NCBI GenBank assembly: GCA_028280415.1 | Contig: JANQLV010000011.1 | Span: 1-39,491, forward strand | Direction of reading: 5' to 3' | Length of the DNA: 39,491 bases | From: Saprospiraceae bacterium | GTDB lineage: Bacteria > Bacteroidota > Bacteroidia > Chitinophagales > Saprospiraceae | Shown: positions 23,989 to 32,627 of the stretch, in pieces | How the letters are laid out: each line of letters opens with the position of its first letter | How positions within the stretch are numbered: position 1 is the first letter of the stretch | Notes under the pieces: generated by a model | Database searches by the model: none | Told to the model about the DNA's origin: nothing | What the model saw: only the letters and a program-made list of their open reading frames with translations | Made by a program: the position numbers and the translations under genes

Positions 23989-24975
23989 ATGCTAAAACTT
24001 GGACTTCTAGGGGTAGGGCATTTGGGTAAGATTCATCTGAAATGTATCCGGATGATAGATAAATACGATTTTATCGGTTTTTACGATCCGGATGAAGCGA
24101 CACAGAAAATTGCGGATGAGCTGGGGCTCAAAAGATGGACGGATATGGATGCATTAATGGATGCAGTTGATGTGATTGATATCGTAACACCTACGATTAC
24201 TCATTATGAGTTGGCACTCAAGGCTATTCGAAAAGGAAAACATTTATTTATAGAGAAACCACTTACCCATACTATTGAAGAGGCTGCGGATTTATTGGAA
24301 TATAGCAGAAAATACGGCGTTAAAGTTCAGGTGGGACATGTAGAGCGGTTTAACCCCGCTTTGCTTGCTCTGGGGAATATGAATCTGCAACCGATGTTCA
24401 TTGAAGCGCATCGTTTGGCGATGTTCAACCCCCGTGGAACGGATGTTTCCGTTATTCTCGATTTAATGATTCATGACCTTGATCTGGTACTCAATCTGGT
24501 ACAATCACCTGTGAAATTTATTTCTGCCAGTGGAGTTGCTGTAGTCAGTAAGACGCCTGATATCAGCAATGCCCGTCTGGAGTTCGAAAATGGTTGTGTG
24601 GCTAATCTGACAGCCAGTAGAATTTCCATGAAACAGATGCGTAAACTGCGGCTGTTTCAGCAGGATGCTTATATAAGTCTGGATTTTCTGGATAAAAATG
24701 CTCAGATAATCCGCCTTTTTGATAAACATGATCCGAATTTACCGGAAGACGGGAATCAATTGGAATTACATACGGAGGAAGGCGTTAAACTGGTTCACCT
24801 GGAAATGCTGGAAACCGAAGCGGTCAATGCGATTAAAATGGAACTGGAATCTTTTGCTGACTGTATTCAACAGGATATCCGCCCAATCGTTTCTATTGAA
24901 GATGGATATAAAGCACTGAAGGTAGCTCATCAGATTATTGAGCAGATTGAAGAACGCCTTGGAACAATACGGTGA
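23989..24975 (+). CDS. Gfo/Idh/MocA-family oxidoreductase
   Basis: A 328-residue NAD(P)-dependent dehydrogenase. The N-terminal Rossmann fold starts GLLGVGHLGKIH (GxGxxG type), the family motif EKPLTH is at about 92-97, and the C-terminal alpha/beta substrate domain carries MIHDLDLVL, which includes the usual catalytic-region His. Family members oxidise or epimerise sugars, inositols or related compounds, and some reduce biliverdin. The substrate cannot be told from sequence alone. No sugar operon is adjacent. Confidence 0.92.
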   Translation: MLKLGLLGVGHLGKIHLKCIRMIDKYDFIGFYDPDEATQKIADELGLKRWTDMDALMDAVDVIDIVTPTITHYELALKAIRKGKHLFIEKPLTHTIEEAADLLEYSRKYGVKVQVGHVERFNPALLALGNMNLQPMFIEAHRLAMFNPRGTDVSVILDLMIHDLDLVLNLVQSPVKFISASGVAVVSKTPDISNARLEFENGCVANLTASRISMKQMRKLRLFQQDAYISLDFLDKNAQIIRLFDKHDPNLPEDGNQLELHTEEGVKLVHLEMLETEAVNAIKMELESFADCIQQDIRPIVSIEDGYKALKVAHQIIEQIEERLGTIR

Positions 24976-25063
24976 ATAGAGGATTCGAAAGCCGGGAGTA
25001 TTGGAGCTATAAATACAAAATGTAATTATACAAGAGCTATACGCTCGTTGAAAACGCAGTATC

Positions 25064-25585
25064 ATGAAACCAGTAATCTTCATATTTTGCCTTGGGTTTA
25101 TGTCTGGAGCGATGGGGCAGGAGCGGCTTTGGAAATCTGGAATTGAAATAGGAACGGGTTTGTCTTTTACCGGGTATAATGCTAATTTGGCTTATACTGG
25201 TCAGTGGAATAATAATCAAATATATCTGGGCCCCAAAATTGTTTACTCCGATGCAAATGCACTGTTTGATGCACCCTGGGGTGGACATGCTGGATACCGG
25301 AGATTTTTCTCTATCAATGAGCGCTTAAAAGCTTTTGCTGCCTTGGATTACCAATTTGTTTTATTTACATACAATCGACTGGATAACAATGATTTAAACA
25401 GTATCCATGAGGTACATTTTTCATATGGCTTTCAATATTTTTTTAATGCGCATTGGAGTGTAGGCAATAGTATCGGTGGAGGGGGATATTTGGAAAGATT
25501 GATAGATCCATTTGATGGCCGGGTAGACCAGTTTACCGGATATAGTACAAATCTGAGAATTTTTGCTTCGTACCGCTTTTTATGA
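25064..25585 (+). CDS. Small outer-membrane beta-barrel-like protein
   Basis: A 173-residue exported protein: signal peptide at about 1-18 (SGAMGQ), then alternating polar/aromatic strands such as GIEIGTGLSFTGY and FSYGFQYFFNAHWSVGNSIG. It ends SYRFL, with aromatic residues near the C-terminus as in barrel proteins. It probably forms a small 8-stranded barrel. Its stop overlaps the start of the downstream lipoprotein gene in ATGA fashion, so the two are co-translated. Function unknown. Confidence 0.72.
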   Translation: MKPVIFIFCLGFMSGAMGQERLWKSGIEIGTGLSFTGYNANLAYTGQWNNNQIYLGPKIVYSDANALFDAPWGGHAGYRRFFSINERLKAFAALDYQFVLFTYNRLDNNDLNSIHEVHFSYGFQYFFNAHWSVGNSIGGGGYLERLIDPFDGRVDQFTGYSTNLRIFASYRFL

Positions 25586-26454
25586 TGAAAAAAATCTTTT
25601 TATATCTATTCCTATTGTTAATTATTGGACTTTTTGGCTGCCAGAAAGCTGACTTATCTCAGGTGGAAAACCTTAGAGAAAATAAAATAGGGATAATCGG
25701 GCACGGAGGACTGGGCTTTTTATCTCCCCAGGTTAACCTGCCTTCCAATACTTTCGAAGGGATTACCAAAGCAGTGGAGGGATACGGGGTGGAAGGCGTA
25801 GAGCTGGATGTACAGCTCAGTCGTGACGGAAAACTGATTTTATACCATGATTCCAGATTGCAAACGCTAACGGATTGCTTTGGCTGTATCTATCAATTTG
25901 ACCTGGAGGAATTGGAAACTTGTAAATATCTTAGAGGATTCAATACCCAACATTTTAATGATCAGAGATTGGTGTCATTGGATAAGATCATTGAACGCTA
26001 TATGGACCGAGATCCCAAACCTTATATTTTTTTGGATTTGAAGACATCACCGGATTGTCCTCATACGTTTGAATATAGTAACTTTTTGGATAGCTTTGCA
26101 ATCAGTTTGCAGGAGCTTTTTGAAAGGTACAACTGTCAGGATTGGCTCATTATTGAATCGGCAGATTTTTCTTTTTTAAAAAAGATACAAAATACAACGC
26201 CGGAGGTAAAATTGAGCTTCTTTACATTACTGGATGACAGTGCCATACAACTGGCTGCGGAAAATGATTTTTTTGGCCTTTCCGCAAATTTTGAAGGTGT
26301 AAACCGGGCTTTGGTACAAAAGGCCCATGCCGAAAATCTTTTCGTCACCCTGGGTATCCTGAAAATCCGAAGAGATGCTATTGAAATGATTGAAATGAGC
26401 CCCGATTTTATTTATACAGATAATATTCCTTTGCTACAGGAAATATTGAATTAG
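25582..26454 (+). CDS. Glycerophosphodiester phosphodiesterase-like lipoprotein
   Basis: A 290-residue lipoprotein with lipobox LFGC (Cys20). The GDPD fold is visible: GHGGLGF in place of the usual HRG, SNTFEG in place of ENT, and the metal/catalytic strand VELDVQLSRDGKLILYHDSR with conserved Glu, Asp and His. Family members cleave glycerophosphodiesters to glycerol-3-phosphate and an alcohol. The HRG to HGG change (Arg lost) may alter phosphate binding. It overlaps the barrel gene by 4 bases and may act with it at the outer membrane. Confidence 0.85.
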   Translation: MMKKIFLYLFLLLIIGLFGCQKADLSQVENLRENKIGIIGHGGLGFLSPQVNLPSNTFEGITKAVEGYGVEGVELDVQLSRDGKLILYHDSRLQTLTDCFGCIYQFDLEELETCKYLRGFNTQHFNDQRLVSLDKIIERYMDRDPKPYIFLDLKTSPDCPHTFEYSNFLDSFAISLQELFERYNCQDWLIIESADFSFLKKIQNTTPEVKLSFFTLLDDSAIQLAAENDFFGLSANFEGVNRALVQKAHAENLFVTLGILKIRRDAIEMIEMSPDFIYTDNIPLLQEILN

Positions 26455-26603
26455 TTCCACAGGGACTGGAATCAGATGAAGTTCGGTAGTTTTGATCCTG
26501 CTACTTTTCGGCAGGTAGGGAGTTGTACGACGTTTTAGCTAAGGACTTTTTTATACTTTTATTTGTGCTATCATTTGAGCTAAACTTGTAAAAAACTGGA
26601 TGT

Positions 26604-27464
26604 ATGAAATTTTTAAAACTATATATAGTACTTTTTTTAACAATCACTTTTTCGGCTTGTGATGTTATTAACCCGGAGGAAGACATTCCCGCTTACATCG
26701 AACTTTTACCTTTTGAATATACTGCGGGATTTGATGGTAGCAATTCTGCCAATATTACCGAAGCCTGGATTATAGTTGGCGGTGAATTTTTGGGAGCTTT
26801 TGATCTGCCTAAAACGATACCGATACTTAATAGCGGAGAAGTAGACGTGATAATTGATGCCGGGATTAAGGATAATGCTTTTGATCCTACTCCGAGTATT
26901 TATCCTTTTTATGAGCGTTACAGGGAAACCGTGAACCTTGTACCGGGAGAAACGATTAGCATCCAGCCACGTACCAGATATGATATGGATGTTACCCAGG
27001 TCGTCTTTCAGGAGAATTTTGATGATGGGACCATCAATTTTACCGATGTCGCCAAGACCGTAGAAGATGTGAAAGAAGGTGGTGGCAGTGGTCTGATTGA
27101 ACTCAATAAGGACGCACTTCCTCTATTGATCGTATCGAGCCTGCCACTGGAGGAATTTCCGACTATTGGTAGTACCGGATATGTCGAAATCGATTATAAA
27201 AACGATGTTCCCATCCTGATCGGGGTGGTTGGGCATGATATCAATGGCCTTGAAGTATATGCTGATTTCCCTTATGGCCTGAATCCGAGTACGGAATGGA
27301 AAAAAGCCTATTTTAACTTCACGAATATGCTGAATAATTTGGAGCAATCTAATGCCCGGGTATATCAAATTAGAATTCTTAGCCAAATACCTTTGGAGAA
27401 TGGGGAGTTTATTATGGAAAATGCCGAAATTCGCCTCGATAATATCAAGTTACTAACCTTCTAG
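26604..27464 (+). CDS. Hypothetical lipoprotein
   Basis: A 286-residue exported lipoprotein with lipobox FSAC (Cys19). Two beta-rich halves follow: residues about 28-125 look like an Ig-like or carboxypeptidase-regulatory-like module (YIELLPFEYTAGFDG), and residues about 135-286 resemble a jelly-roll/carbohydrate-binding shape (FQENFDDGTINFTDVAKT). No catalytic motif. It is 48 bases upstream of the sugar transferase gene in the same direction, so a link to surface polysaccharide is possible but not shown. Confidence 0.72.
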   Translation: MKFLKLYIVLFLTITFSACDVINPEEDIPAYIELLPFEYTAGFDGSNSANITEAWIIVGGEFLGAFDLPKTIPILNSGEVDVIIDAGIKDNAFDPTPSIYPFYERYRETVNLVPGETISIQPRTRYDMDVTQVVFQENFDDGTINFTDVAKTVEDVKEGGGSGLIELNKDALPLLIVSSLPLEEFPTIGSTGYVEIDYKNDVPILIGVVGHDINGLEVYADFPYGLNPSTEWKKAYFNFTNMLNNLEQSNARVYQIRILSQIPLENGEFIMENAEIRLDNIKLLTF

Positions 27465-27512
27465 GTTCGGAAAGCGTACCTGTTTTAGAGGAAAAGATTT
27501 TAGCAAATTTTG

Positions 27513-28934
27513 ATGAAACGTCGGCGACGAATTGATTTTCTGGTCTACAGTATAGCTGATTTTATTATGGCCATGTTGGCCTGGGCTTTCTTTTTTATAT
27601 ATAGAAAAAGAGTCGAAAATGTAGAGATCAGCTGGGATATCCTGAAAGCAGACCAAAATTTTTGGCTTGGTATTCTCATTATACCTGTTGGCTGGCTTTT
27701 GCTTTATGCTATTTTTGATAAATATAAAGACATATACCGGCTATCGAGATTGGCGACCCTGGCTCGTACTTTCTTCATTACCTTCCTGGGCGTTTTCTTT
27801 TTATTCTTTACCTTGATTCTCGATGATTTCGTAAGAGATTACCGCACGTATTTTTACTCCTTTCTAACGCTTTTTACCTTACATTTTTCATTAACGATCT
27901 TTGCCCGGATGATTCTGCTTACCCGTGCCAGTCGCAGATTGAAGTCCGGTCTGATTACTTATAATACGATCATCATAGGTAATGGGCAGCGCGCAAAAAC
28001 ACTATACGAGGAAATCACGGGAAGGAAAAAACGGCTTGGGAATCACTTCGTTGGCTTCGTGGATGCAAATAATCCCCATCAGAATGCCCTTGCTGCACAT
28101 TTGCCTAAATTGGGTCAACTCAGTGATTTGAACGAAATTATCAGGGAACAGGAGATCGAGGAAGTAATCATTGCGATAGAAGATACTGAACACAGCCGTT
28201 TGCGGGAAATACTCAATACCTTATTTGATTTTGATGATAAAGTGCTGGTTAAAATCATCCCGGATATGTACGATATTCTTTTGGGGAATGTCAAGATGAA
28301 CCATGTATACGGAGCGGTACTGATTGAGATCAAGCAGGACCTGATGCCGCGTTGGCAGCAATTAATAAAGCGATTGATTGATATTTTGGTGAGTGCTGTC
28401 CTGTTGGTCCTATTATTTCCTTTGATGATTTATATTTATATACGGGTGCGGCTTTCCTCAAGCGGACCAATTTTTTTCAGACAGGAACGAATTGGTTTAA
28501 ATGCAAAGCCCTTTTACATATACAAATTTCGGTCGATGTATACCGATGCGGAAGTGGCAGGGCCACAGCTTTCGAGTGAAGATGATCAACGGATTACCCC
28601 CTGGGGAAAGGTAATGCGTAAATGGAGACTGGATGAATTACCGCAATTTTGGAACGTTATCAAAGGGGACATGTCTTTGGTTGGGCCAAGACCGGAGCGG
28701 CAATTTTTTATTGATCAGATTGTGGAAAAAGCGCCGCATTACAAGCAATTGTTAAAAGTAAGACCGGGAATTACCTCCTGGGGACAGGTAAAGTACGGCT
28801 ACGCGTCAAATCTTGATGAGATGTTACAGCGATTGAAGTTTGATATTTTGTATATTGAGAACATGTCCCTGGCACTGGATTTTAAAATATTATTTTATAC
28901 TGTATTGGTATTATTACAAGGGAAAGGAAAGTAA
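27513..28934 (+). CDS. Polyprenyl glycosylphosphotransferase (WcaJ-like)
   Basis: A 473-residue initiating enzyme of surface-polysaccharide synthesis that links a sugar-1-phosphate to undecaprenyl phosphate. About four or five membrane helices (to about residue 145) come first, then a nucleotide-binding-like domain (ITYNTIIIGNGQRAKTL), another membrane segment, and the catalytic C-terminal domain with FRSMYTDAE, RKWRLDELPQFWNVIKGDMS and VGPRPE. I chose the ATG at 27513; the TTG before it adds one residue. No other glycosyltransferase is adjacent. The sugar is unknown. Confidence 0.93.
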   Translation: MKRRRRIDFLVYSIADFIMAMLAWAFFFIYRKRVENVEISWDILKADQNFWLGILIIPVGWLLLYAIFDKYKDIYRLSRLATLARTFFITFLGVFFLFFTLILDDFVRDYRTYFYSFLTLFTLHFSLTIFARMILLTRASRRLKSGLITYNTIIIGNGQRAKTLYEEITGRKKRLGNHFVGFVDANNPHQNALAAHLPKLGQLSDLNEIIREQEIEEVIIAIEDTEHSRLREILNTLFDFDDKVLVKIIPDMYDILLGNVKMNHVYGAVLIEIKQDLMPRWQQLIKRLIDILVSAVLLVLLFPLMIYIYIRVRLSSSGPIFFRQERIGLNAKPFYIYKFRSMYTDAEVAGPQLSSEDDQRITPWGKVMRKWRLDELPQFWNVIKGDMSLVGPRPERQFFIDQIVEKAPHYKQLLKVRPGITSWGQVKYGYASNLDEMLQRLKFDILYIENMSLALDFKILFYTVLVLLQGKGK

Positions 28935-28970
28935 TTATCATACTGTTCATATTCCTGCTAACTCATTTTA

Positions 28971-29396
28971 ATGATGTTTGGAGATAATAAAGAAGAAAAG
29001 GAGCATAGAAAGGCGATAGTTGCGTTATTGATGAAAATGGCTACTGTCGATGGTCAGGTGGAAGTGATAGAACAACAATTTATAGGCAATGTTGCCAGGC
29101 AAATAGGTCTGACGGAAGAGGATATAAATGCGATTAATGCAAATCCCGAGCAATATCCAGTAAGCCCGCCGCCTCCGGAACAGGAGCGAATGACTATTTT
29201 GTATTATTTGCTATTTACAATGACAGTTGATGGTAAAGTTCATGAAGCAGAAGAAAAGCTTTGTTATCAGGTCGGGCTGCGTTTGGGCTTCAATGAGTAT
29301 ATGACGCGCGATTTAATCAACGTTTTGAAAAAGTTTTTAAACAAGAAGCTTCCCAAAGAAGCTTTATTGAATGAGATAAAGAAGTATATGAATTAG
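28971..29396 (+). CDS. TerB-like family protein
   Basis: A 141-residue cytoplasmic helical protein with two TerB-type metal-site motifs, KMATVDGQVEVIEQQF (about 22-37) and FTMTVDGKVHEAEEKL (about 82-97), each pairing Asp and Glu on consecutive helices. A Pro-rich linker (PVSPPPPEQ) sits between. TerB-like proteins are widespread outside tellurite operons and their role is unclear. No other ter genes are present. It is 36 bases after the sugar transferase gene, so it may be co-transcribed. Confidence 0.8.
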   Translation: MMFGDNKEEKEHRKAIVALLMKMATVDGQVEVIEQQFIGNVARQIGLTEEDINAINANPEQYPVSPPPPEQERMTILYYLLFTMTVDGKVHEAEEKLCYQVGLRLGFNEYMTRDLINVLKKFLNKKLPKEALLNEIKKYMN

Positions 29397-29518
29397 AACA
29401 GTAGCTATTGTCAGGGAAAATCTTTTATACTCAGTGTTTGAATACACTATATTTCTGAAAAATATTGTAGATGCTGACTTCGCTTGACTCGATTAAATGC
29501 CCGGGTCCTGTTTTAAAA

Positions 29519-30304
29519 TTATTTGTTACCAATAATTCCAATCATCACTCCAAAATTACCGTCAAGTTCCAGTCGATTCAAATCGGGAATATAGGCTTTG
29601 GAAACAAAACCATCGAGATACAGGGCATTTTTACAATTCAGTTTTTCTTTAAAAAGAGTAGCGAAATCATAAAGATTTATTTTTTGATTTGAAATAGCGA
29701 AAACCATATTGCCCGCATGATCTATTCCTATACCATTTCGAATATTCAGATTTTCAGATCCATTGACAAAAACCGGATGAATAGTATTGTCGATCACCAG
29801 CATTGGTCCTGATTGCGTAGCATAAATAATACTATCGGGACGGGTCGCTAAAAATTTTTTAGTTGTAGTTACATGGCCTTTTCCATTTCTAATATAAAAA
29901 ACACCATTCGGCTGAAGATAAAAATTCCCGTAGGCTTTTTGGATAGTATCTATTGTTTTGATTTCCTTTCCAGCTTCGATGTACAAACCCTGGGGTGATC
30001 CGTCTTTTAAATACATCCCGCCGTTTATGGCAAAGAGGAGACTGTGGCCCTTGCTTTCGAGTTCTGATTTTAATTGTTGAAAACTGCGATATTTTTGACC
30101 TTGATCATTGGCCAGAAAAAAACGCAAATCAGCATCCCCGGCTTTGAAGCGTACAACATCATAAGTACATTTTTTATAATTCAGGCGGAAAGCTTCGAAT
30201 GGATCTTGTCCTTTTGGGGGAGGGGCAGATTGGCAGGTTGCGAATAACAAAAGGAAGAAGAAAAGATGCTGCATAAAGCAGAGAAGCAGTTTTAATAAAG
30301 GCAT
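29519..30304 (-). CDS. Phosphodiester glycosidase (NAGPA/YigE)-like lipoprotein
   Basis: About 261 residues. A hydrophobic signal leads to lipobox FATC, then a phosphodiester glycosidase-type domain with the family segments AINGGMYLKDGSPQGLYI, ATQSGPMLVI, IRNGIGID and ALYLDGFVSKAYIP. The family includes the enzyme that uncovers mannose-6-phosphate in animals; bacterial members are mostly of unknown substrate. The start is uncertain: the ATG at 30304 gives a basic n-region but sits in a hairpin, while an ATG at 30274 (MQHLFFF) gives a very short signal. It follows the thiolase gene by 50 bases on the same strand. Confidence 0.85.
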   Translation of the reverse strand: MPLLKLLLCFMQHLFFFLLLFATCQSAPPPKGQDPFEAFRLNYKKCTYDVVRFKAGDADLRFFLANDQGQKYRSFQQLKSELESKGHSLLFAINGGMYLKDGSPQGLYIEAGKEIKTIDTIQKAYGNFYLQPNGVFYIRNGKGHVTTTKKFLATRPDSIIYATQSGPMLVIDNTIHPVFVNGSENLNIRNGIGIDHAGNMVFAISNQKINLYDFATLFKEKLNCKNALYLDGFVSKAYIPDLNRLELDGNFGVMIGIIGNK

Positions 30305-30341
30305 TGGATAAAAAGCTTCCCAACAGCTTATACCCAATGCC
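30300..30341 (-). terminator. Long hairpin between the thiolase and glycosidase genes
   Basis: An imperfect 17-18 bp stem (GGCATTGG...AAGCT with AGCTT...CCAATGCC) with a 7-base loop. On the minus strand it follows the thiolase stop and ends in a T/A-rich tract. It may act as terminator or attenuator, and it covers the 30304 start codon of the next gene. Confidence 0.6.
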
Positions 30342-30354
30342 TGATATCTTGAAA

Positions 30355-31533
30355 TTATACTTTTTCGATAATCATAGAAGAAGCACCACCACCGCCGTTA
30401 CAGATCGCAGCAAGACCCACACTTCCACCTTTTTGTTCCAGGACATTATTAAGTGTCGTGAGAATTCTGGCTCCGGAAGCACCCAACGGATGCCCCAATG
30501 CCACTGCTCCACCGTGTACATTGACTTTGTCTTGTTTTATGCGCAAAGCTTTATTAAAAGCTAGAGTTACCACAGCAAAAGCCTCATTTACTTCGAAGTA
30601 GTCAATATCCGATTTTTTCATACCTGCCAGCTTCAAAGCTTTTTTAGCAGCGAGGGGAGGCGTAGTAGTAAACCATTCTGGTTCTTGCGCTGCATCTGCG
30701 AAAGCCAAAATTTTGGCGACAGGTTTTAATTTGTATTTTTTGACAGCAGCTTCACTTGCGAGAACGATAGCCGATGCACCATCATTGATCGTAGAGGCAT
30801 TGGCAGCGGTGACCGTTCCATCTTTACTGAATACCGGACGGAGCGAAGGAATTTTTTCGAATTTTACTTTCTTGTATTCCTCATCTTCGCTCATGATAAC
30901 TGGATCGCCTTTGCGTTGCGGGATGCTTACCGGGACAATCTCTGCAGCCATCGCCCCACTCTGGGTTGCTTCGGCAGCGCGTTGATAAGACTGGATCGTA
31001 AAAGCGTCTTGCTCTTCACGGCTTATATCATGCTTTGTAGCAGTCTTATCTGCACAGACACCCATTGCCATTTTCCCATAGGCATCCATCAGACCATCAT
31101 TAAACAAACCGTCGATTAATTGACCGTTTCCGTACTTGTATCCCCAGCGAGCCTTTGGTACATAAAAAGGCGCATTCGACATACTTTCCATACCACCGGC
31201 AACAACGATATCGTTTTGCCCAAGCATAATGCTTTGTGCGCCGAACATAACGGCTTTCATTCCCGAAGAACAAACTTTATTGATTGTAGTAGAAGGTACG
31301 CCGTTTGGGATACCGGCAGCAATAGCCGCTTGTCTGGCTGGCGCTTGTCCTAAGCCCGCGGAAACTACATTACCCATTAATACTTCATTAACTGCAGTTT
31401 TTCTGACCTTGGCTTTTTTCAAAGCTCCTTCGATAGCAATAGTTCCTAATTGGACGGCAGAAAATCCGGATAGTTGTCCACCGAAACTACCCATTGGAGT
31501 ACGGACGGCGGAGACAATATAAACTGGTTTCAT
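30355..31533 (-). CDS. Acetyl-CoA C-acetyltransferase (thiolase)
   Basis: A 392-residue thiolase II. It condenses two acetyl-CoA to acetoacetyl-CoA or runs the reverse reaction. The nucleophile is C88 (NKVCSSGMKAV), the acid/base residues are H348 (ALGHPLGASG) and C378 (CNGGGGASS), and the length matches biosynthetic thiolases. A -7 promoter element (TATTTTTG, 31573-31566 on the minus strand) lies just upstream. No other beta-oxidation or polyhydroxyalkanoate gene is adjacent. Confidence 0.96.
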   Translation of the reverse strand: MKPVYIVSAVRTPMGSFGGQLSGFSAVQLGTIAIEGALKKAKVRKTAVNEVLMGNVVSAGLGQAPARQAAIAAGIPNGVPSTTINKVCSSGMKAVMFGAQSIMLGQNDIVVAGGMESMSNAPFYVPKARWGYKYGNGQLIDGLFNDGLMDAYGKMAMGVCADKTATKHDISREEQDAFTIQSYQRAAEATQSGAMAAEIVPVSIPQRKGDPVIMSEDEEYKKVKFEKIPSLRPVFSKDGTVTAANASTINDGASAIVLASEAAVKKYKLKPVAKILAFADAAQEPEWFTTTPPLAAKKALKLAGMKKSDIDYFEVNEAFAVVTLAFNKALRIKQDKVNVHGGAVALGHPLGASGARILTTLNNVLEQKGGSVGLAAICNGGGGASSMIIEKV

Positions 31534-31565
31534 TCTTTGATTTTAATTGATTGAAAATAAAAACG

Positions 31566-31573
31566 CAAAAATA
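31566..31573 (-). promoter_or_regulatory. -7 promoter element of the thiolase gene
   Basis: TATTTTTG on the minus strand, an exact TAnnTTTG match 33 bases before the ATG. No -33 TTG at good spacing. Confidence 0.4.
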
Positions 31574-31613
31574 CGAAAATTGACTTGCTTTTTAAATAGA
31601 AACGAACGTCGGT

Positions 31614-31901
31614 TTATTCCAGAACGATCATCTTTTTACGTAAAAAAAAGATCATTGTCCCAATGAAGACCAAGGCAAGGTCTATCCCATATCGCAACAT
31701 ATTAATTTCCCAGGCATTTCCACCTAAAATCACTAAAGTCTTTCCTGTAGTGATGACACCATTAAAGCTGATAAGGTAAAAGATCGCCCAATAAAAAATC
31801 GATTGAAAGCTATAGCGATGATTATTCAGGATCAAATACAGTAATGAGGTGTGGATCAAGGCTGGGACTAATGAAAATAAGTCGCCTAGCAAAATGACCA
31901 T
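31614..31901 (-). CDS. Small hydrophobic membrane protein, N-terminus uncertain
   Basis: A 95-residue protein from the ATG at 31901, with about three membrane helices (LGDLFSLVPALIHTSLLYLIL, FYWAIFYLISF, and YGIDLALVFIGTMIFFL) ending in a basic KK. The same frame stays open upstream for about 160 bases and encodes a basic stretch plus a further hydrophobic helix (RIILLTTISFLLI), but contains no ATG or GTG there; a TTG at 31922 is the only alternative. The true N-terminus may be lost or may use an unusual start. No family recognised. Confidence 0.5.
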   Translation of the reverse strand: MVILLGDLFSLVPALIHTSLLYLILNNHRYSFQSIFYWAIFYLISFNGVITTGKTLVILGGNAWEINMLRYGIDLALVFIGTMIFFLRKKMIVLE

Positions 31902-32073
31902 GGCCAGATTTTTTATTAACAAGAAACTGATGGTAGTCAGCAGGATGATGCGATATGGTTTTTTTATTCTAATCGTTTTCTTTTTAAAAACACTATTACT
32001 TGAATGTGTCCGTCTATCAAAGAGACAGACTCTATCAATAAATGTCTGGAAAGGTGTTAATGTTTAGATAGCC
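31902..32073. other. Intergenic region left of the GxxExxY cassette
   Basis: 172 bases. It holds the upstream open frame of the small membrane protein and nothing else recognisable. Confidence 0.35.
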
Positions 32074-32119
32074 TTTTTTTGGACGCAGAGATCGCAAAGG
32101 AGTCGCAGAGAACGCAGAG
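32074..32119 (+). repeat. Left terminal repeat of the GxxExxY cassette
   Basis: Starts TTTTTTTGGACGCAGAG and contains repeated CGCAGAG or CGCAAAG units at about 10-base spacing. It is an imperfect inverted copy of 32581-32627. Confidence 0.8.
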
Positions 32120-32204
32120 CCCAAAAACTGAAATTATTTTATGGAATTTTGACCTCTCCGGAGTCTTATTAGGTAGTAAGCAAATTTTATCATAAAAAGA
32201 ACTG

Positions 32205-32588
32205 ATGTCATTGAATAATTTGTCATACACAATAATTGGTAAAGCAATAGAGGTCCATAGAATATTGGGTCCCGGACTATTAGAAAAAACCTACAAGAAA
32301 TGTTTGGCTTATGAGTTGCGTGAAGCGGGTTTGATTGTAGAAGAAGAGCAACAGCTTCCGGTAAGCTATAAAGGGATAGTGCTTGAACAGGCTTATAGAA
32401 TAGACATCATTGTGAACCAATGTATTGTTATCGAACTTAAATCCGTCGGATCTATTTTACCTGTACACGAAGCACAAATTCTAACCTATATGAAGCTAGG
32501 AGGATTTGAATTAGGATTATTGATTAACTTTAATACAACTACCTTAATTAAGGGAATGAAAAGATTCATCAATTCAAAGTCTCTGTGA
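32205..32588 (+). CDS. GxxExxY protein (PD-(D/E)XK nuclease fold)
   Basis: A 127-residue member of the GxxExxY family, named for the motif seen here as G24-L-L-E27-K-T-Y30. The PD-(D/E)XK-type site is intact: D67 in YRIDIIV and E77-x-K79 in VIELKSV. The fold suggests nucleic-acid binding or cleavage, but no activity is established for the family. The stop codon lies inside the right terminal repeat, so the last few residues are coded by the repeat. No neighbour shares its direction or role. It looks like the cargo of a repeat-bounded cassette. Confidence 0.88.
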   Translation: MSLNNLSYTIIGKAIEVHRILGPGLLEKTYKKCLAYELREAGLIVEEEQQLPVSYKGIVLEQAYRIDIIVNQCIVIELKSVGSILPVHEAQILTYMKLGGFELGLLINFNTTTLIKGMKRFINSKSL

Positions 32589-32627
32589 AACTCTGCGATT
32601 CCTCTGAGTCCTCTGTGTCCCAAAAAC
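32581..32627 (-). repeat. Right terminal repeat of the GxxExxY cassette
   Basis: CTCTGTGAAACTCTGCGATT followed by further CTCTG units and TCCCAAAAAC. Read on the minus strand it aligns with 32074-32119 (TTTTTGGGACACAGAG). It contains the stop codon of the GxxExxY gene and touches the stop codon of the next gene. Confidence 0.8.
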
